Assembly (NCBI RefSeq): GCF_038022665.1
Contig: NZ_CP150629.1
Coordinates: 1,098,480 to 1,162,479, forward strand
Reading direction: 5' to 3'
DNA length: 64,000 nucleotides
Source: Methanolobus sp. WCC4
GTDB lineage: Archaea > Halobacteriota > Methanosarcinia > Methanosarcinales > Methanosarcinaceae
Below, piece by piece: positions 9,761 through 19,384 of the stretch. The stretch's first letter is position 1. Each line of letters starts with the position of its first letter. Both the position numbers and the translations under genes were made by a program. The notes under the pieces are model-generated. The model did not search any database. It was not told where the DNA came from and saw nothing but the letters and a program-made list of their open reading frames with translations.

Positions 9761-12460
9761 TTATCTGGGATTGATCGGTATCTCAAAGGTAAAATTGCTA
9801 CCCTTTCCAGGTTCACTCTTCACTGTTATGTTTCCACCATGAAGCTCTATGAATTTCTTTGTAAGAGCAAGTCCGATCCCGGTACCGCTATATTTGCGTG
9901 CAAAGGACCCATCTATCTGCACGAAGGGTTTGAAAATGCTTTCGATCTTATCTTTTTCGATACCGATCCCTGTATCAATGACGGATACCTGTAGTTTATC
10001 TCCAACATTCTTTGTTTCAATGACAACGGACCCTCCATGATCCGTGAATTTGAGGGCATTGTCAAGAAGATTATGCATTATCTGGGTCAGTTTATACTCA
10101 TCAGCATAGAATACATCAATGGAATCTTTTCTCTTAAAGGACAATTTGATATCCCTGCTGGAAGCCCTCTTTGACATCAACATCATAGTCTCGCTGACAA
10201 AATCCCCGGTTGAGAGGCACTTGAAGGATATATTTTCCAGGTCGTCAATCTCGTACTTAGAGAGGTCCAGTAGTCGGTTGATCAGATCCAATAGGTTCTT
10301 ACCACTGTTGTTTATGTACCTTACGTAGTTCTTTTGTGATTCACTCAAACCTTCCGAAGACTGGTAGAGCAATACGTCTGAGAATCCGATAACTGCTGTT
10401 AAAGGTGTCCTGAGCTCATGTGACATGTTCTTCATGAACTCGCTCTTGATGCGATTTGCATCATCTGATATGATCTTGGAATAAAGCAAAGCTTCCTCTG
10501 CTTTCACCCTTGGTGTGATATCCATCTGCGTACCAACGAAACGCTGAGGAACCCTACTTCTACCTGTCTCAAATGGCTTTCCTTTCAGTGATACCCATAT
10601 CCATTCCCCTGAAGCATGCTTTATCCTGCAGTCAAGATGGAACTCATCTGCCAGTTCGATCGCTTTATCAAATTCAGACATGACTATCTTCCTGTCCTCC
10701 GGATGGATGCGGTCGAAATAGAAGTCCAGATCAGTTGAATAAGTTTCATCATCCATACCAAGTGTAGCGATCATTTGCGGACTCTGATACATTATACTTT
10801 TATTGAGGTCCAGTTCCCATAGACCCAATCCAGAGGTCTCCACTGCAAGTCCCAGCCTTTCCTCACTATCTTTCAGGTTCTTTTCGAACATCTTCCTTTC
10901 AGTGATATCCCCGTTAGTACCTATCATTTTCACAGGTACGCCCTTTTTATCATGTTTCACTATTCCATGGGCTTCTATGAACCGAACATTTCCATCAGCA
11001 CAGATAATACGGAATTCCGAGTTGAACTCTTCCTTTCCTATAACAGCATTATCTATCGCATTTAAGACCTCATTCAGGTCTTCGGGATGGATCATTTCTT
11101 TCCAGGATCCAAAATCTCCGGTGAATTCAGATGGTTCCGTTCCATATATCTCATGTAGCTGCCTGTCCCATATCAGGGTACTTGTAAGCATATCCCACTC
11201 CCATATGCCTATCTTTGCTGCTCTTGTAGCAAGGGTCAATCTCTGGGTCACAGAACGCAGCATCTCTTCTGCGTTGATCCTGTCGGTGATGTCGGTGTGT
11301 ATGGCCAGAAACCCATCGTCGGAAAGTTTAACAGCATCCACTGCCCAGTATCCCTTACAACCATTCTTTCTGACAAAAGGTAACTCTGCTGTAAGACTCC
11401 CTTTCTCTTTAAGCTCATCAGATAATTTTAAAATATGGTCCTTTTCTTCGGCCGGTAAGACATCAAGGACATTCATGGATAATAATTCGTTTCTGGAGTA
11501 ACTGGTGATATTACAGAAAGCTCGATTCACATCAATGTAATATCCTTCTTTGTCAGTTACGATAAGGCCACTTGGTGAGTTATCGACATAGCTGCGGAAC
11601 TTTCTTTCGCTTTCCCTTAATGCTTCCTCAGCTTTCCTTCTCTCCATTTCGGCTGCTGCCCTTGCAGCAAAACTGTTAAGGATGGAATGGGTACTCGTTG
11701 AATGCTCCATAGGCTTTTCATCAAGGATAACAAGCAGACCTATCATTCTTCCTTCACTATCTTTCAGAGGAGTACCCCAATAGCTTTCAGCATTCACCTT
11801 TTTGAGTATCGTATCCCCCGGGAAAAGTGTCTGGATCCCCGACGGATAGAAACAGGGTTCACCAGATGTAAGATCCTCACATGGAGTTCCAATTATATCA
11901 TAAGTGAAATTGTCGGTATGATCGCTATCATCCCACACTGCAACAGTGTGTGCTGTTCTGAGTTCATCGGGGTCCATAGATGCAAGCACTACGGTACGTA
12001 TATTCTGAGAAACTGCTATCTGACGAACAAGGATGCTGAATATATCCTCTTCCGGAGAAACGGCCGTTTCAGCAATTATTCTCAGTGTTTCCTCGGTACT
12101 CTTGCGCTCTGTAATATCAAGGGCTGTGAATGTAACACCATATGAATGATCAGCCTGGTCTATAGGGGTCGAAGATAGCAGGATATCTATAATGCTTCCG
12201 TCTTTTCTCTCCCATTTCGTTTCAACGGTTCCCGTGCCTTTTTCAGCTATCTGTTGATACTTTTCTTTTCCCACATACTCATATTCTTTAGAATTAGGGT
12301 ACAATATGCGGGAACTGGATCCCACAAGTTCATCGTAGCTGTATCCTGTTATTTCGCATAGTCGGGAATTCACTTCTGTAAGTATACGGTTTTTCACAAC
12401 GCCTATTCCAATAGGTGCTGCCCGAAAAACACTTTCCAGTTTTTCCTTACTTTTTACCAT
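9761..12460 (-). CDS. PAS/GAF sensor histidine kinase
   Basis: An 899-aa cytoplasmic signal transducer with no membrane helix. Domains in order: PAS (about 8-118), GAF (about 125-270), PAS (285-395), two PAS_3/PAC modules (405-522 and 535-652), HisKA (672-740) and HATPase_c (785-897). The phospho-acceptor is His681 in NMSHELRTPL. The N box is NLLDNALKFT and the G boxes are DTGIGI and GTGIGLAL. No response regulator gene is adjacent, as is common for methanogen kinases of this type. The ligand is unknown. It is divergent from the PQQ-type dehydrogenase gene, with about 180 bases between. Confidence 0.92.
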   Translation of the reverse strand: MVKSKEKLESVFRAAPIGIGVVKNRILTEVNSRLCEITGYSYDELVGSSSRILYPNSKEYEYVGKEKYQQIAEKGTGTVETKWERKDGSIIDILLSSTPIDQADHSYGVTFTALDITERKSTEETLRIIAETAVSPEEDIFSILVRQIAVSQNIRTVVLASMDPDELRTAHTVAVWDDSDHTDNFTYDIIGTPCEDLTSGEPCFYPSGIQTLFPGDTILKKVNAESYWGTPLKDSEGRMIGLLVILDEKPMEHSTSTHSILNSFAARAAAEMERRKAEEALRESERKFRSYVDNSPSGLIVTDKEGYYIDVNRAFCNITSYSRNELLSMNVLDVLPAEEKDHILKLSDELKEKGSLTAELPFVRKNGCKGYWAVDAVKLSDDGFLAIHTDITDRINAEEMLRSVTQRLTLATRAAKIGIWEWDMLTSTLIWDRQLHEIYGTEPSEFTGDFGSWKEMIHPEDLNEVLNAIDNAVIGKEEFNSEFRIICADGNVRFIEAHGIVKHDKKGVPVKMIGTNGDITERKMFEKNLKDSEERLGLAVETSGLGLWELDLNKSIMYQSPQMIATLGMDDETYSTDLDFYFDRIHPEDRKIVMSEFDKAIELADEFHLDCRIKHASGEWIWVSLKGKPFETGRSRVPQRFVGTQMDITPRVKAEEALLYSKIISDDANRIKSEFMKNMSHELRTPLTAVIGFSDVLLYQSSEGLSESQKNYVRYINNSGKNLLDLINRLLDLSKYEIDDLENISFKCLSTGDFVSETMMLMSKRASSRDIKLSFKRKDSIDVFYADEYKLTQIMHNLLDNALKFTDHGGSVVIETKNVGDKLQVSVIDTGIGIEKDKIESIFKPFVQIDGSFARKYSGTGIGLALTKKFIELHGGNITVKSEPGKGSNFTFEIPINPR

Positions 12461-12643
12461 GGTAAAATCCCAAAATTTGTGCTGGAATACGATATTGATC
12501 TTTATTTTATAAAAGTATTTTTAATTATATCATTGATCTTTAATGTATTGTTCCATGTATTTCGGAGTGATCGACAATTAGTTTCTTCATAATTTCCTGA
12601 AACCTTTTTATGCTACAACTCATAACAATTAACAGGGTTGCAA

Positions 12644-13828
12644 ATGTCACGATTATTGATAGGTCTGAGGATATGGTGGATAGCTGTTGTTTTCATAGTC
12701 ATTGTCCTTCTTGTCGTGTTCTCGGCGAACTATCTCGGCCTGAGGCCAACAGTTGCAGGTCCGGATGTGGAAGGAATAGACCTGCCTCCTGGTTTTGTTA
12801 TTGATGTCTATGCAGATGATCTTGGCAGTACCTTACTTTCTTTTGGTGGTCCTTCTCCGGGACCCCGTATGATGATGATAAAGGATGGCCTGCTCTTCGT
12901 CTCCATCCCCAACAAAGGTCTTGTAGCCGTGCTTCCTGACCGGAACGGGGATGACGTGGCTGATGAAGTGCAGGTATTCATCTCGGACCTGGACTATCCG
13001 CACGGTATCGACCATTATGATGGCTGGTTCTACATAGCAGAGGAAAGCAGGGTCATCAGGGTAAGGGACGATGATAATGACCTTGTTGCAGATGAAGGCA
13101 GTCTGGAAGTGATCATAGACAACCTTCCAACAGGCGGACACTATACAAGGACCGTGAAGGTCCATGATGGTGAACTTTACCTGAGTCTTGGTTCATCGTG
13201 TAATGTCTGCTATGAATCGAATGAGTTGAGGGCAGCTATCTCTAAAAGCCACCTTGACGGCAGCAACCTCACAGTTTTTGCAGAGGGTCTTCGTAATTCG
13301 GTGGGTCTGGCATTCCATCCGGTCACCGGGGAACTATATGCTACGGAGAACGGCAGGGACTGGCTCGGTGATGACCTGCCGCCGGATGAGATAAACCTGA
13401 TAACGGAAGATGGGGATTATGGGTGGCCTGACTGTTATGGTAAGAACATCTATGATACCGAGTTCAATACAGGTGAGTATGCTGGTAATCCGTGTAATGA
13501 TACGGGGATGATCCCGAGCTTTGTGGACCTTCAGGCACATTCGGCACCTCTTGGCCTTACTTTCTATGATGGTGACAGTTTCCCGGAAGAGTATCATGGT
13601 GACCTCTTCGTCTGTTTCCATGGTTCATGGAATCGTCAGGAACCCACCGGTTACAAAGTGGTTAGTATAGACATGGACACCCGTGAGGTCAGTGACTTCG
13701 CAACAGGATGGCTCGGTGCTGCAACGATCAGTGGCAGACCTGTGGATGTCATAGTTGCAGATGACGGCTCACTGTTCGTCAGTGATGACAATGCAGGGAA
13801 GATATACAGGATATATTACACAGGATAA
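12644..13828 (+). CDS. PQQ-type glucose/sorbosone dehydrogenase-like membrane-anchored protein
   Basis: About 395 aa. One N-terminal hydrophobic helix (WWIAVVFIVIVLLVVFSA) probably anchors an extracytoplasmic six-bladed beta-propeller of the GSDH/L-sorbosone dehydrogenase family. Family marks are LPPGFVIDVYADDL at the start of the propeller, YPHGIDHYDGWFYIAE, the GGHYTRTV histidine motif, EGLRNSVGLAFHP and GDYGWPDCYG. A frame extension to TTG at 12638 exists, but the ATG at 12644 follows an ACAGGG sequence. Soluble homologues bind PQQ. A methanogen is not expected to make PQQ, so the cofactor and substrate are open. Confidence 0.82.
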   Translation: MSRLLIGLRIWWIAVVFIVIVLLVVFSANYLGLRPTVAGPDVEGIDLPPGFVIDVYADDLGSTLLSFGGPSPGPRMMMIKDGLLFVSIPNKGLVAVLPDRNGDDVADEVQVFISDLDYPHGIDHYDGWFYIAEESRVIRVRDDDNDLVADEGSLEVIIDNLPTGGHYTRTVKVHDGELYLSLGSSCNVCYESNELRAAISKSHLDGSNLTVFAEGLRNSVGLAFHPVTGELYATENGRDWLGDDLPPDEINLITEDGDYGWPDCYGKNIYDTEFNTGEYAGNPCNDTGMIPSFVDLQAHSAPLGLTFYDGDSFPEEYHGDLFVCFHGSWNRQEPTGYKVVSIDMDTREVSDFATGWLGAATISGRPVDVIVADDGSLFVSDDNAGKIYRIYYTG

Positions 13829-13879
13829 GGATATGTGGCAGACCACGATGCATTGTCCGGGGACACGTGGTCTCTGTAG

Positions 13880-14503
13880 TTACTCTGAATCCTTATCGAT
13901 ATTGTCCATTTCCGTCAAAAGATCATCAACAATGTTTTCAAGTTTCAATATCTGCCTGTAGTAATGTTCAACGATGGCAAGCTCGGAAGCTGAACTTTCC
14001 AATCCTTCCGCTTCATATTTCTCAATGATCTCAGGTAATATCTTTTTAGAGGGGATGATCACATTATCGAATTTAGTCCTCAGGGATTGTGTCCCTATTG
14101 AAACAAGGTTCTTATCAAGGAAAAAGAATGCCTTTTTCGATCCAGGTTTGTTGAAACGTCTGACAACATGGAATTGTGAAAGGTTTTTCATAGCCGTGCT
14201 CACAGCCGACAGACTGTAGCCTGTTTCGATAGCTATCTCCTCAAGTGACATTTCTTCGGTTTCAATGAACAGGGTTCCGATAATTCGTGACGATATCTCA
14301 TCGAAATCCTGTGCCTTCAGGTTCTGGGCTATAAGTTCGATGAAATCGTCTTTTGCATGACCTGAATCTCCGGTTATGACAGATATGTTCTCAGGTTCTC
14401 TTCCTGGTGAGAGAAGAGAGCATCGATGCCCCTTCTTGCAAACCCTTTCATCACCAGGGTGAACAGGTGTCACCCTGGCTACCTTTTTTCCCTTTTTTCC
14501 CAT
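13880..14503 (-). CDS. GbsR/MarR-type winged-helix regulator
   Basis: The 207-aa DNA-binding protein has a winged helix at about residues 70-135 (IGTLFIETEEMSLEEIAIETGYSLSAV is split here by the helix-turn-helix). A C-terminal helical stretch (about 150-205) is probably the dimerisation coiled coil. The arrangement is that of GbsR-like regulators. The N-terminal 45 residues are basic and contain one cysteine pair (Cys22, Cys28). The start ATG is preceded by GAGG at good spacing. It converges on the PQQ-type dehydrogenase. Target genes are not visible from sequence. Confidence 0.8.
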   Translation of the reverse strand: MGKKGKKVARVTPVHPGDERVCKKGHRCSLLSPGREPENISVITGDSGHAKDDFIELIAQNLKAQDFDEISSRIIGTLFIETEEMSLEEIAIETGYSLSAVSTAMKNLSQFHVVRRFNKPGSKKAFFFLDKNLVSIGTQSLRTKFDNVIIPSKKILPEIIEKYEAEGLESSASELAIVEHYYRQILKLENIVDDLLTEMDNIDKDSE

Positions 14504-14616
14504 GGAAATGCCTCATGCATCACCGGTTACTGTAAAATACACGGATAAGCTCTAGATCTAGTGAGGAACTAAAGGGCTATAATGTTTTCTATAGAATTAA
14601 GGGATCTGTATCTTTG

Positions 14617-14898
14617 TTACTCATCTATCATTTTCCATGTATAGTTCAGTCCTGACCCCAGTCTGATAAGAGAGGCAACAAGTATTGCTTCCTCGATCTC
14701 CTCATCTGAAATGCCGGCATCCTTTGCACGTTTTCTATTGGTTGAAAAACATGCATCACAACCAACGGCAACAGCACTTGCAATTGTAAGGAGTTTCTTG
14801 GTTCTGCTGTCAATTGCTCCATCTTCCATGATGGCTTTTTTCATGGAATTGAAACCTATTCTCCTGTCGATCTCATCGATCCTTTCCTGTTTATTCAT
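14617..14898 (-). CDS. AhpD-like carboxymuconolactone decarboxylase family protein
   Basis: The 93-aa protein is a single all-helical CMD/AhpD module with the redox motif CDACFSTNRKRAKDAG near residue 50 (Cys-x2-Cys followed by a downstream basic helix). Small archaeal members are thought to work as thiol-dependent peroxidase partners; this is family inference. Its ATG shares one base with the stop codon of the upstream regulator gene, so the two are translationally coupled. Confidence 0.82.
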   Translation of the reverse strand: MNKQERIDEIDRRIGFNSMKKAIMEDGAIDSRTKKLLTIASAVAVGCDACFSTNRKRAKDAGISDEEIEEAILVASLIRLGSGLNYTWKMIDE

Positions 14899-15233
14899 TA
14901 TTCCTTCCCCGCTACGTTCTCAAGAAAAGCTTCACCTCTTGGTGATATCTGATACATCAGTGGATCACTGTCCTCAACTTTGTCCACATAAAGCGCATTT
15001 TCCAGCATTTCAACATGGAACTTTGCCATAGAACTATTGAGATCTAGCTTTTCCCCTATATCTTCAATACTAACCGAACTATCAAATAGTATCTTAAGGA
15101 TCTGACGACGTGTGGGGTTCTGCATTGTCTGCAGTCCTATCTTATGGTCTTCAGTCGGATTTGCTTTCTTTCTTCCTTCTTTTTCCACTCTTTGGAGCCA
15201 TTCTTCCTTCTTTTGGGAATACTCGCTTTTCAT
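14898..15233 (-). CDS. ArsR-like winged-helix regulator
   Basis: A small DNA-binding protein of about 111 aa. The helix-turn-helix is the segment MQNPTRRQILKILFD followed by VSIEDIGEKLDLNSS and FHVEMLENA, in the style of ArsR/winged-helix regulators of methanogens. A GTG at 15251 would add six residues, but the ATG at 15233 has GGTGA four bases upstream and is preferred. It overlaps the AhpD-like gene, suggesting regulation of that gene. It lacks an obvious metal-binding cysteine pair, so it is probably not an arsenic sensor. Confidence 0.8.
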   Translation of the reverse strand: MKSEYSQKKEEWLQRVEKEGRKKANPTEDHKIGLQTMQNPTRRQILKILFDSSVSIEDIGEKLDLNSSMAKFHVEMLENALYVDKVEDSDPLMYQISPRGEAFLENVAGKE

Positions 15234-15409
15234 TGGTTCACCTTCTGTCACTATACTTATATTTTGTACTTTCAGTATTTACTGAAAATAAGAAACATTA
15301 ACTTATTTATAGTTGTTGTATGGCCAAAGATCCCTTTGTAGAACAGATGTAGCGGATCATTGATGGGAACTACAGGTAATTAATTAAATATGAGAGTCGA
15401 ATATCTTAA

Positions 15410-18400
15410 TTGGATCGATATTTATATCCTACAGTCAATATATGCTACAGGGGTTACATTATCAGCATAAGTACCATCAATTCGGACATCGACCTCATTG
15501 AGGACATGACGCCGGGGAAGTATTTTTCCCTGCTGTACGAGAACACTGAAGAGTTCGTGGATATAGTGGCTGCATTCTTCGAGGCCGGGTTCAGGAACAA
15601 TGAGTGTTGTCTATGGGGTGTTTCCGGTCAGCTTGATCCTGAAAATGCAAAAGATCTCCTGAAAGGTGCAGGGATCGATGTAGAGAAGTATCTGGAGAAC
15701 GGTCAGCTTATGCTGACGAGCTGCAATGAATGCTACATCGCAGGAGAGGGTGCTGTCTCTGAGATGGACCTGGATAAATGGGAGGAGCTTTACAATATTG
15801 CAATAGCTGATGGCTTCGACGGTTTGAGGATAGTTGATAAGTTCACCATCGTAGGTGAAGATGCCTGGGAAAGGTTCGTGGAGTACGAAAAGAAAGCAAT
15901 GGACCTTATCCGGATGAAAGGTCTGGTCGCGATATTTGCCTTTTTAATGGAAGCACGTACAAGGCAGGAGATCATCGAGATCATCGGGATGCATGATGGT
16001 ACTATAATAAAGAAGAATGACAGGTGGACACTGCTCCAGAGTTCCTCATCATGTAAGACCGTCAGGAAAGAGACACAGTTGACTGATGACATGCTTGAGA
16101 ATGTATGGACAGGTGTCTGGGTTGTGGATAAACATGATAATATCATCTACTTCAACAAAGGCATGGAATCCATTTCGGGTCTCAAAAAGAGCGATGTTCT
16201 CGGGAAGAAACTGGTCAGTTTCCTGCCTCCGCATTCAGAGAAAGGCGAACAGGTCTTTGTCGATATCTTCCAGGCAACTAAAGAAAGTCTGACTTCAAGG
16301 AACTATGATATCTTCCCGTTCATCAAACCTGACGGTCAGTTCATATATCACAGCGGATTCCTGCTGCCACTTACAGATGACAATGGCAGCTATGCAGGAA
16401 TGCTGGGAACCGTTGGAAAACTCGTGGAACAGAGTATAGATCACAGGATCCTGAAAGACAGGTTCAGGTCCATTGAGAAACTGGAGGACATCTACAGGAA
16501 CAGTCCTGTTGTCGCTTTCCTGTGGGGTGCTGAGAATGGATGGCCTGTGATATTTGTATCGGAGAACATAAAGCAGTTCGGATATGATCCTGAAGACCTC
16601 ACATCCGGAGGAATGAACTACATAGATATGATCCATCCCGATGACCTGGGATATGTAAGGGAGAATGTTTCCCAGCTAGAGGTTGAAGGCAAGATGTTCT
16701 TCTCAAAGGAATACCGTATCGTCACCAGATCGGAGGAAGTGCGCTGGGTAACGGAGCGGTCCTATCTGATAAGGGATCAGAGTGGTGGTCCTGCGTATTA
16801 TCAGGGCATAATCATCGATATAACTGACAGGAAAAAGGCTGAAGAGACGGCTCTGGATGCTGAGAAGAAATATCGCATGATCTTTGAGAATTCTCCGTTC
16901 GGTGTATTCCATTTCGATGAGAAAGGGATTATTACTCACTGCAATGAAAAGTTCCTAGAGATAATGCAGCTTAAGAGAAAAGAGGATGTGATAGGCTTCA
17001 ACATAATTGCCTCCATCGTAGATGAGAGGATGAGAAAAGCCGTCTCTGATGTTTTCTCAAGGAAGGTCGGTCACTTTGAGGGGGCATACCACACAGTCAC
17101 GACCGATATCACGATCAACATCAAGGCTGATTATAGCCCGAATATAGCGGAAGACGGGACATTTCTAGGAGGTATCGGTGTCTTTGAGGATATATCCGAG
17201 CGTATGAAGGCTGAAGAAAAACTGCAAAAGAGTGAAGCTCTTCTTGCTGAGGTCAGCAGGATCGCCAAAATAGGTGGCTGGGAATTTGATGCGTTGACAG
17301 GCAAGGGAACATGGACACCCGAGATCGCAAAGATCCATGAATTAGATCCTTCAACTCCTACTGATGTTGAACTGGGATTGAGTTTCTACTCACCCGAATC
17401 AAGGGTAATTATTGAAAAGGCTGTCAATGATGCCGTGCAAAAAGGTGAATCCTATGACCTTGAACTGGAAATGATCACAGCTAAAGGCACGCACAAATGG
17501 GTAAGAACGATCGGACATCCGATAATGGAGGATGGCAAGGTTGTGAATGTCACCGGGGCATTGCAGGATATCACCGATCGTAAAATGGCTGAAGAAGCCG
17601 TTCTTGAAGCTGAGAAGAAGTATCGCCTCATCTTTGAGAACTCTCCCCTTGGTATTTTCCATTTCAATGAAGAGGGTGTAGTTACCCATTGTAATGACAA
17701 GTTCCTGCTGATCATAGGCCTGCAGAAGAAAGAGGATGTAATTGGCTTCAATATGGTCACGGGGATAAAGGACAAACTGATGAAGAAAGCCATAGATGAT
17801 GTTTTTTCCCAAAAGGTAGGGCATTATGAAGGCAAATATCATACTGTTCTAAGTGGTAAGGATGTCTATCTCAAGGCTGATTACAGTCCCAACATAGCTG
17901 ATGACGGAACTTTCCTCGGTGGTATTGGTATATTTGGTGACATCTCTGTACGCAAGAAGGCTGAAGAAGGCCTGCGCCTGGATGAATCACGTCTGGAGGC
18001 TCTCTGGAAGATTAACCAGATGTCGGATATCTCATTGAAGGAGATCGCTGATTTCGTGCAGGAGGAGGCTGTCAGGCTGACCCAGAGCAAGATAGGTTAT
18101 GTTGCATTCCTGAATGAGGATGGCAAGACCCTTACTGTGTACTCATGGTCGAAGAACATTATGAAGGAGTGCAGGGTAAAGGGTAAGAAACTGGAGTACT
18201 CCCTTGACGCTACAGGTGTCTGGGGAGAAGCCGTCAGGCAGAAGAAAGCTATCATTGTCAATGATTTCCAGGCTCCCAACCCGCTGAAACATGGTTATCC
18301 AGAAGGTCATATAACGATCAAACGCTACATGGGCATACCCATATTCGATGGCAAGAGAATTGTAGGTGATGCCGGGGTTGCGAACAAGGAAGAAGAATAC

Positions 18401-19258
18401 AATGGTGCCGATGTCAGACAACTGACCTTGTTCATGGAAGGTATGTGGAGGATGATCCAGCGTAAGAGGGCGCAGGACAAGCTGCGTGAATATGCCGATG
18501 AGCTTTCAAGGGCAAATGCCGAACTATCGGCAGCTAACGAGGAACTGAAGTCCCTTGATAAGATGAAGGATGATTTCCTTTCCAATGTCAGTCATGAGTT
18601 CAAAACGCCACTGACCTCGATACAGGGATACAGCCAGTTGATATCAGATGAGACACTGGGCTCTGTGAACGAGCAGCAGAAGAAGGCTGTTGATACTGTC
18701 ATCCGTAATTCGGAGAGGCTTCGCAGGCTTGTGGATTCACTTCTATATCTCAGCAGGGCACAGTCAGGCAAGTTGAACTATTCATTTGATAATATCGACA
18801 TTAAAGATGTCATTGATAATTCCATCCAGGATCTAATACTTCAGGCAGAGAGCAAGAACATCGAGCTTGTGCAGGATGTTTCAGGTGAGCTTCCGTTGTT
18901 GTATGCTGATCGTGATAAGATGATGGATGTCTTTGTCAATCTGATAGACAATGCTGTGAAGTTCACAAAGGATGGTGGCAGGGTTACCGTTTCAGCTCAC
19001 GCTTCCGAGGATTCCATATACATAAAGGTGGAGGATACGGGTATTGGTATCCCGGAGGATAAGATCCCGAAGCTTTTCGAACGCTTCTATCAGGTGGATT
19101 CCTCTGAGAAGAGAAGGTACGGAGGTACGGGACTTGGTCTGTATATCTGTAAGAAGATAGTTGAAGACCATAAGGGGGATATCCATGTCACAAGTGAGGA
19201 AGGAAAAGGAACGACTATGCATATTCGCCTTCCATTGCAGCAGCCGGTCACTGATTGA
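15410..19258 (+). CDS. MEDS-PAS multi-domain sensor histidine kinase
   Basis: A very large cytoplasmic kinase (up to 1282 aa). The N-terminal region from about residue 33 (MTPGKYFSLLYENTEEF) is a MEDS domain (methanogen/methylotroph DcmR sensory). Five PAS modules follow (about 225-335, 365-478, 485-610, 618-735, 745-860), then GAF (868-1015), HisKA with SHEFKTPL (His near 1062) and HATPase_c with DTGIGI and GTGLGLYI. The third and fifth PAS modules are recent duplicates (AEKKYR.IFENSP and ADYSPNIA.DGTFLGGIG in both). The start is uncertain: TTG at 15410, or the ATG at 15506, which matches typical MEDS N-termini. No response regulator is adjacent. Confidence 0.9.
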   Translation: MDRYLYPTVNICYRGYIISISTINSDIDLIEDMTPGKYFSLLYENTEEFVDIVAAFFEAGFRNNECCLWGVSGQLDPENAKDLLKGAGIDVEKYLENGQLMLTSCNECYIAGEGAVSEMDLDKWEELYNIAIADGFDGLRIVDKFTIVGEDAWERFVEYEKKAMDLIRMKGLVAIFAFLMEARTRQEIIEIIGMHDGTIIKKNDRWTLLQSSSSCKTVRKETQLTDDMLENVWTGVWVVDKHDNIIYFNKGMESISGLKKSDVLGKKLVSFLPPHSEKGEQVFVDIFQATKESLTSRNYDIFPFIKPDGQFIYHSGFLLPLTDDNGSYAGMLGTVGKLVEQSIDHRILKDRFRSIEKLEDIYRNSPVVAFLWGAENGWPVIFVSENIKQFGYDPEDLTSGGMNYIDMIHPDDLGYVRENVSQLEVEGKMFFSKEYRIVTRSEEVRWVTERSYLIRDQSGGPAYYQGIIIDITDRKKAEETALDAEKKYRMIFENSPFGVFHFDEKGIITHCNEKFLEIMQLKRKEDVIGFNIIASIVDERMRKAVSDVFSRKVGHFEGAYHTVTTDITINIKADYSPNIAEDGTFLGGIGVFEDISERMKAEEKLQKSEALLAEVSRIAKIGGWEFDALTGKGTWTPEIAKIHELDPSTPTDVELGLSFYSPESRVIIEKAVNDAVQKGESYDLELEMITAKGTHKWVRTIGHPIMEDGKVVNVTGALQDITDRKMAEEAVLEAEKKYRLIFENSPLGIFHFNEEGVVTHCNDKFLLIIGLQKKEDVIGFNMVTGIKDKLMKKAIDDVFSQKVGHYEGKYHTVLSGKDVYLKADYSPNIADDGTFLGGIGIFGDISVRKKAEEGLRLDESRLEALWKINQMSDISLKEIADFVQEEAVRLTQSKIGYVAFLNEDGKTLTVYSWSKNIMKECRVKGKKLEYSLDATGVWGEAVRQKKAIIVNDFQAPNPLKHGYPEGHITIKRYMGIPIFDGKRIVGDAGVANKEEEYNGADVRQLTLFMEGMWRMIQRKRAQDKLREYADELSRANAELSAANEELKSLDKMKDDFLSNVSHEFKTPLTSIQGYSQLISDETLGSVNEQQKKAVDTVIRNSERLRRLVDSLLYLSRAQSGKLNYSFDNIDIKDVIDNSIQDLILQAESKNIELVQDVSGELPLLYADRDKMMDVFVNLIDNAVKFTKDGGRVTVSAHASEDSIYIKVEDTGIGIPEDKIPKLFERFYQVDSSEKRRYGGTGLGLYICKKIVEDHKGDIHVTSEEGKGTTMHIRLPLQQPVTD

Positions 19259-19384
19259 ACGGTAATGATTATTTGTTTGTAATTCCTTTGAGGTATATAT
19301 GTCTGAGACCTGCCATCCTGTCCCGGACAAGACGATCGTTATATTATCCTGTTATTCTTATATCTGCAGATAAATGGTGAAATT

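Noticed and set aside
14898-15233. The ArsR-like gene as the regulator of acr3
   Set aside because: No metal-binding cysteine pair is visible, it lies about 8 kb away, and it is coupled to the AhpD-like gene instead.
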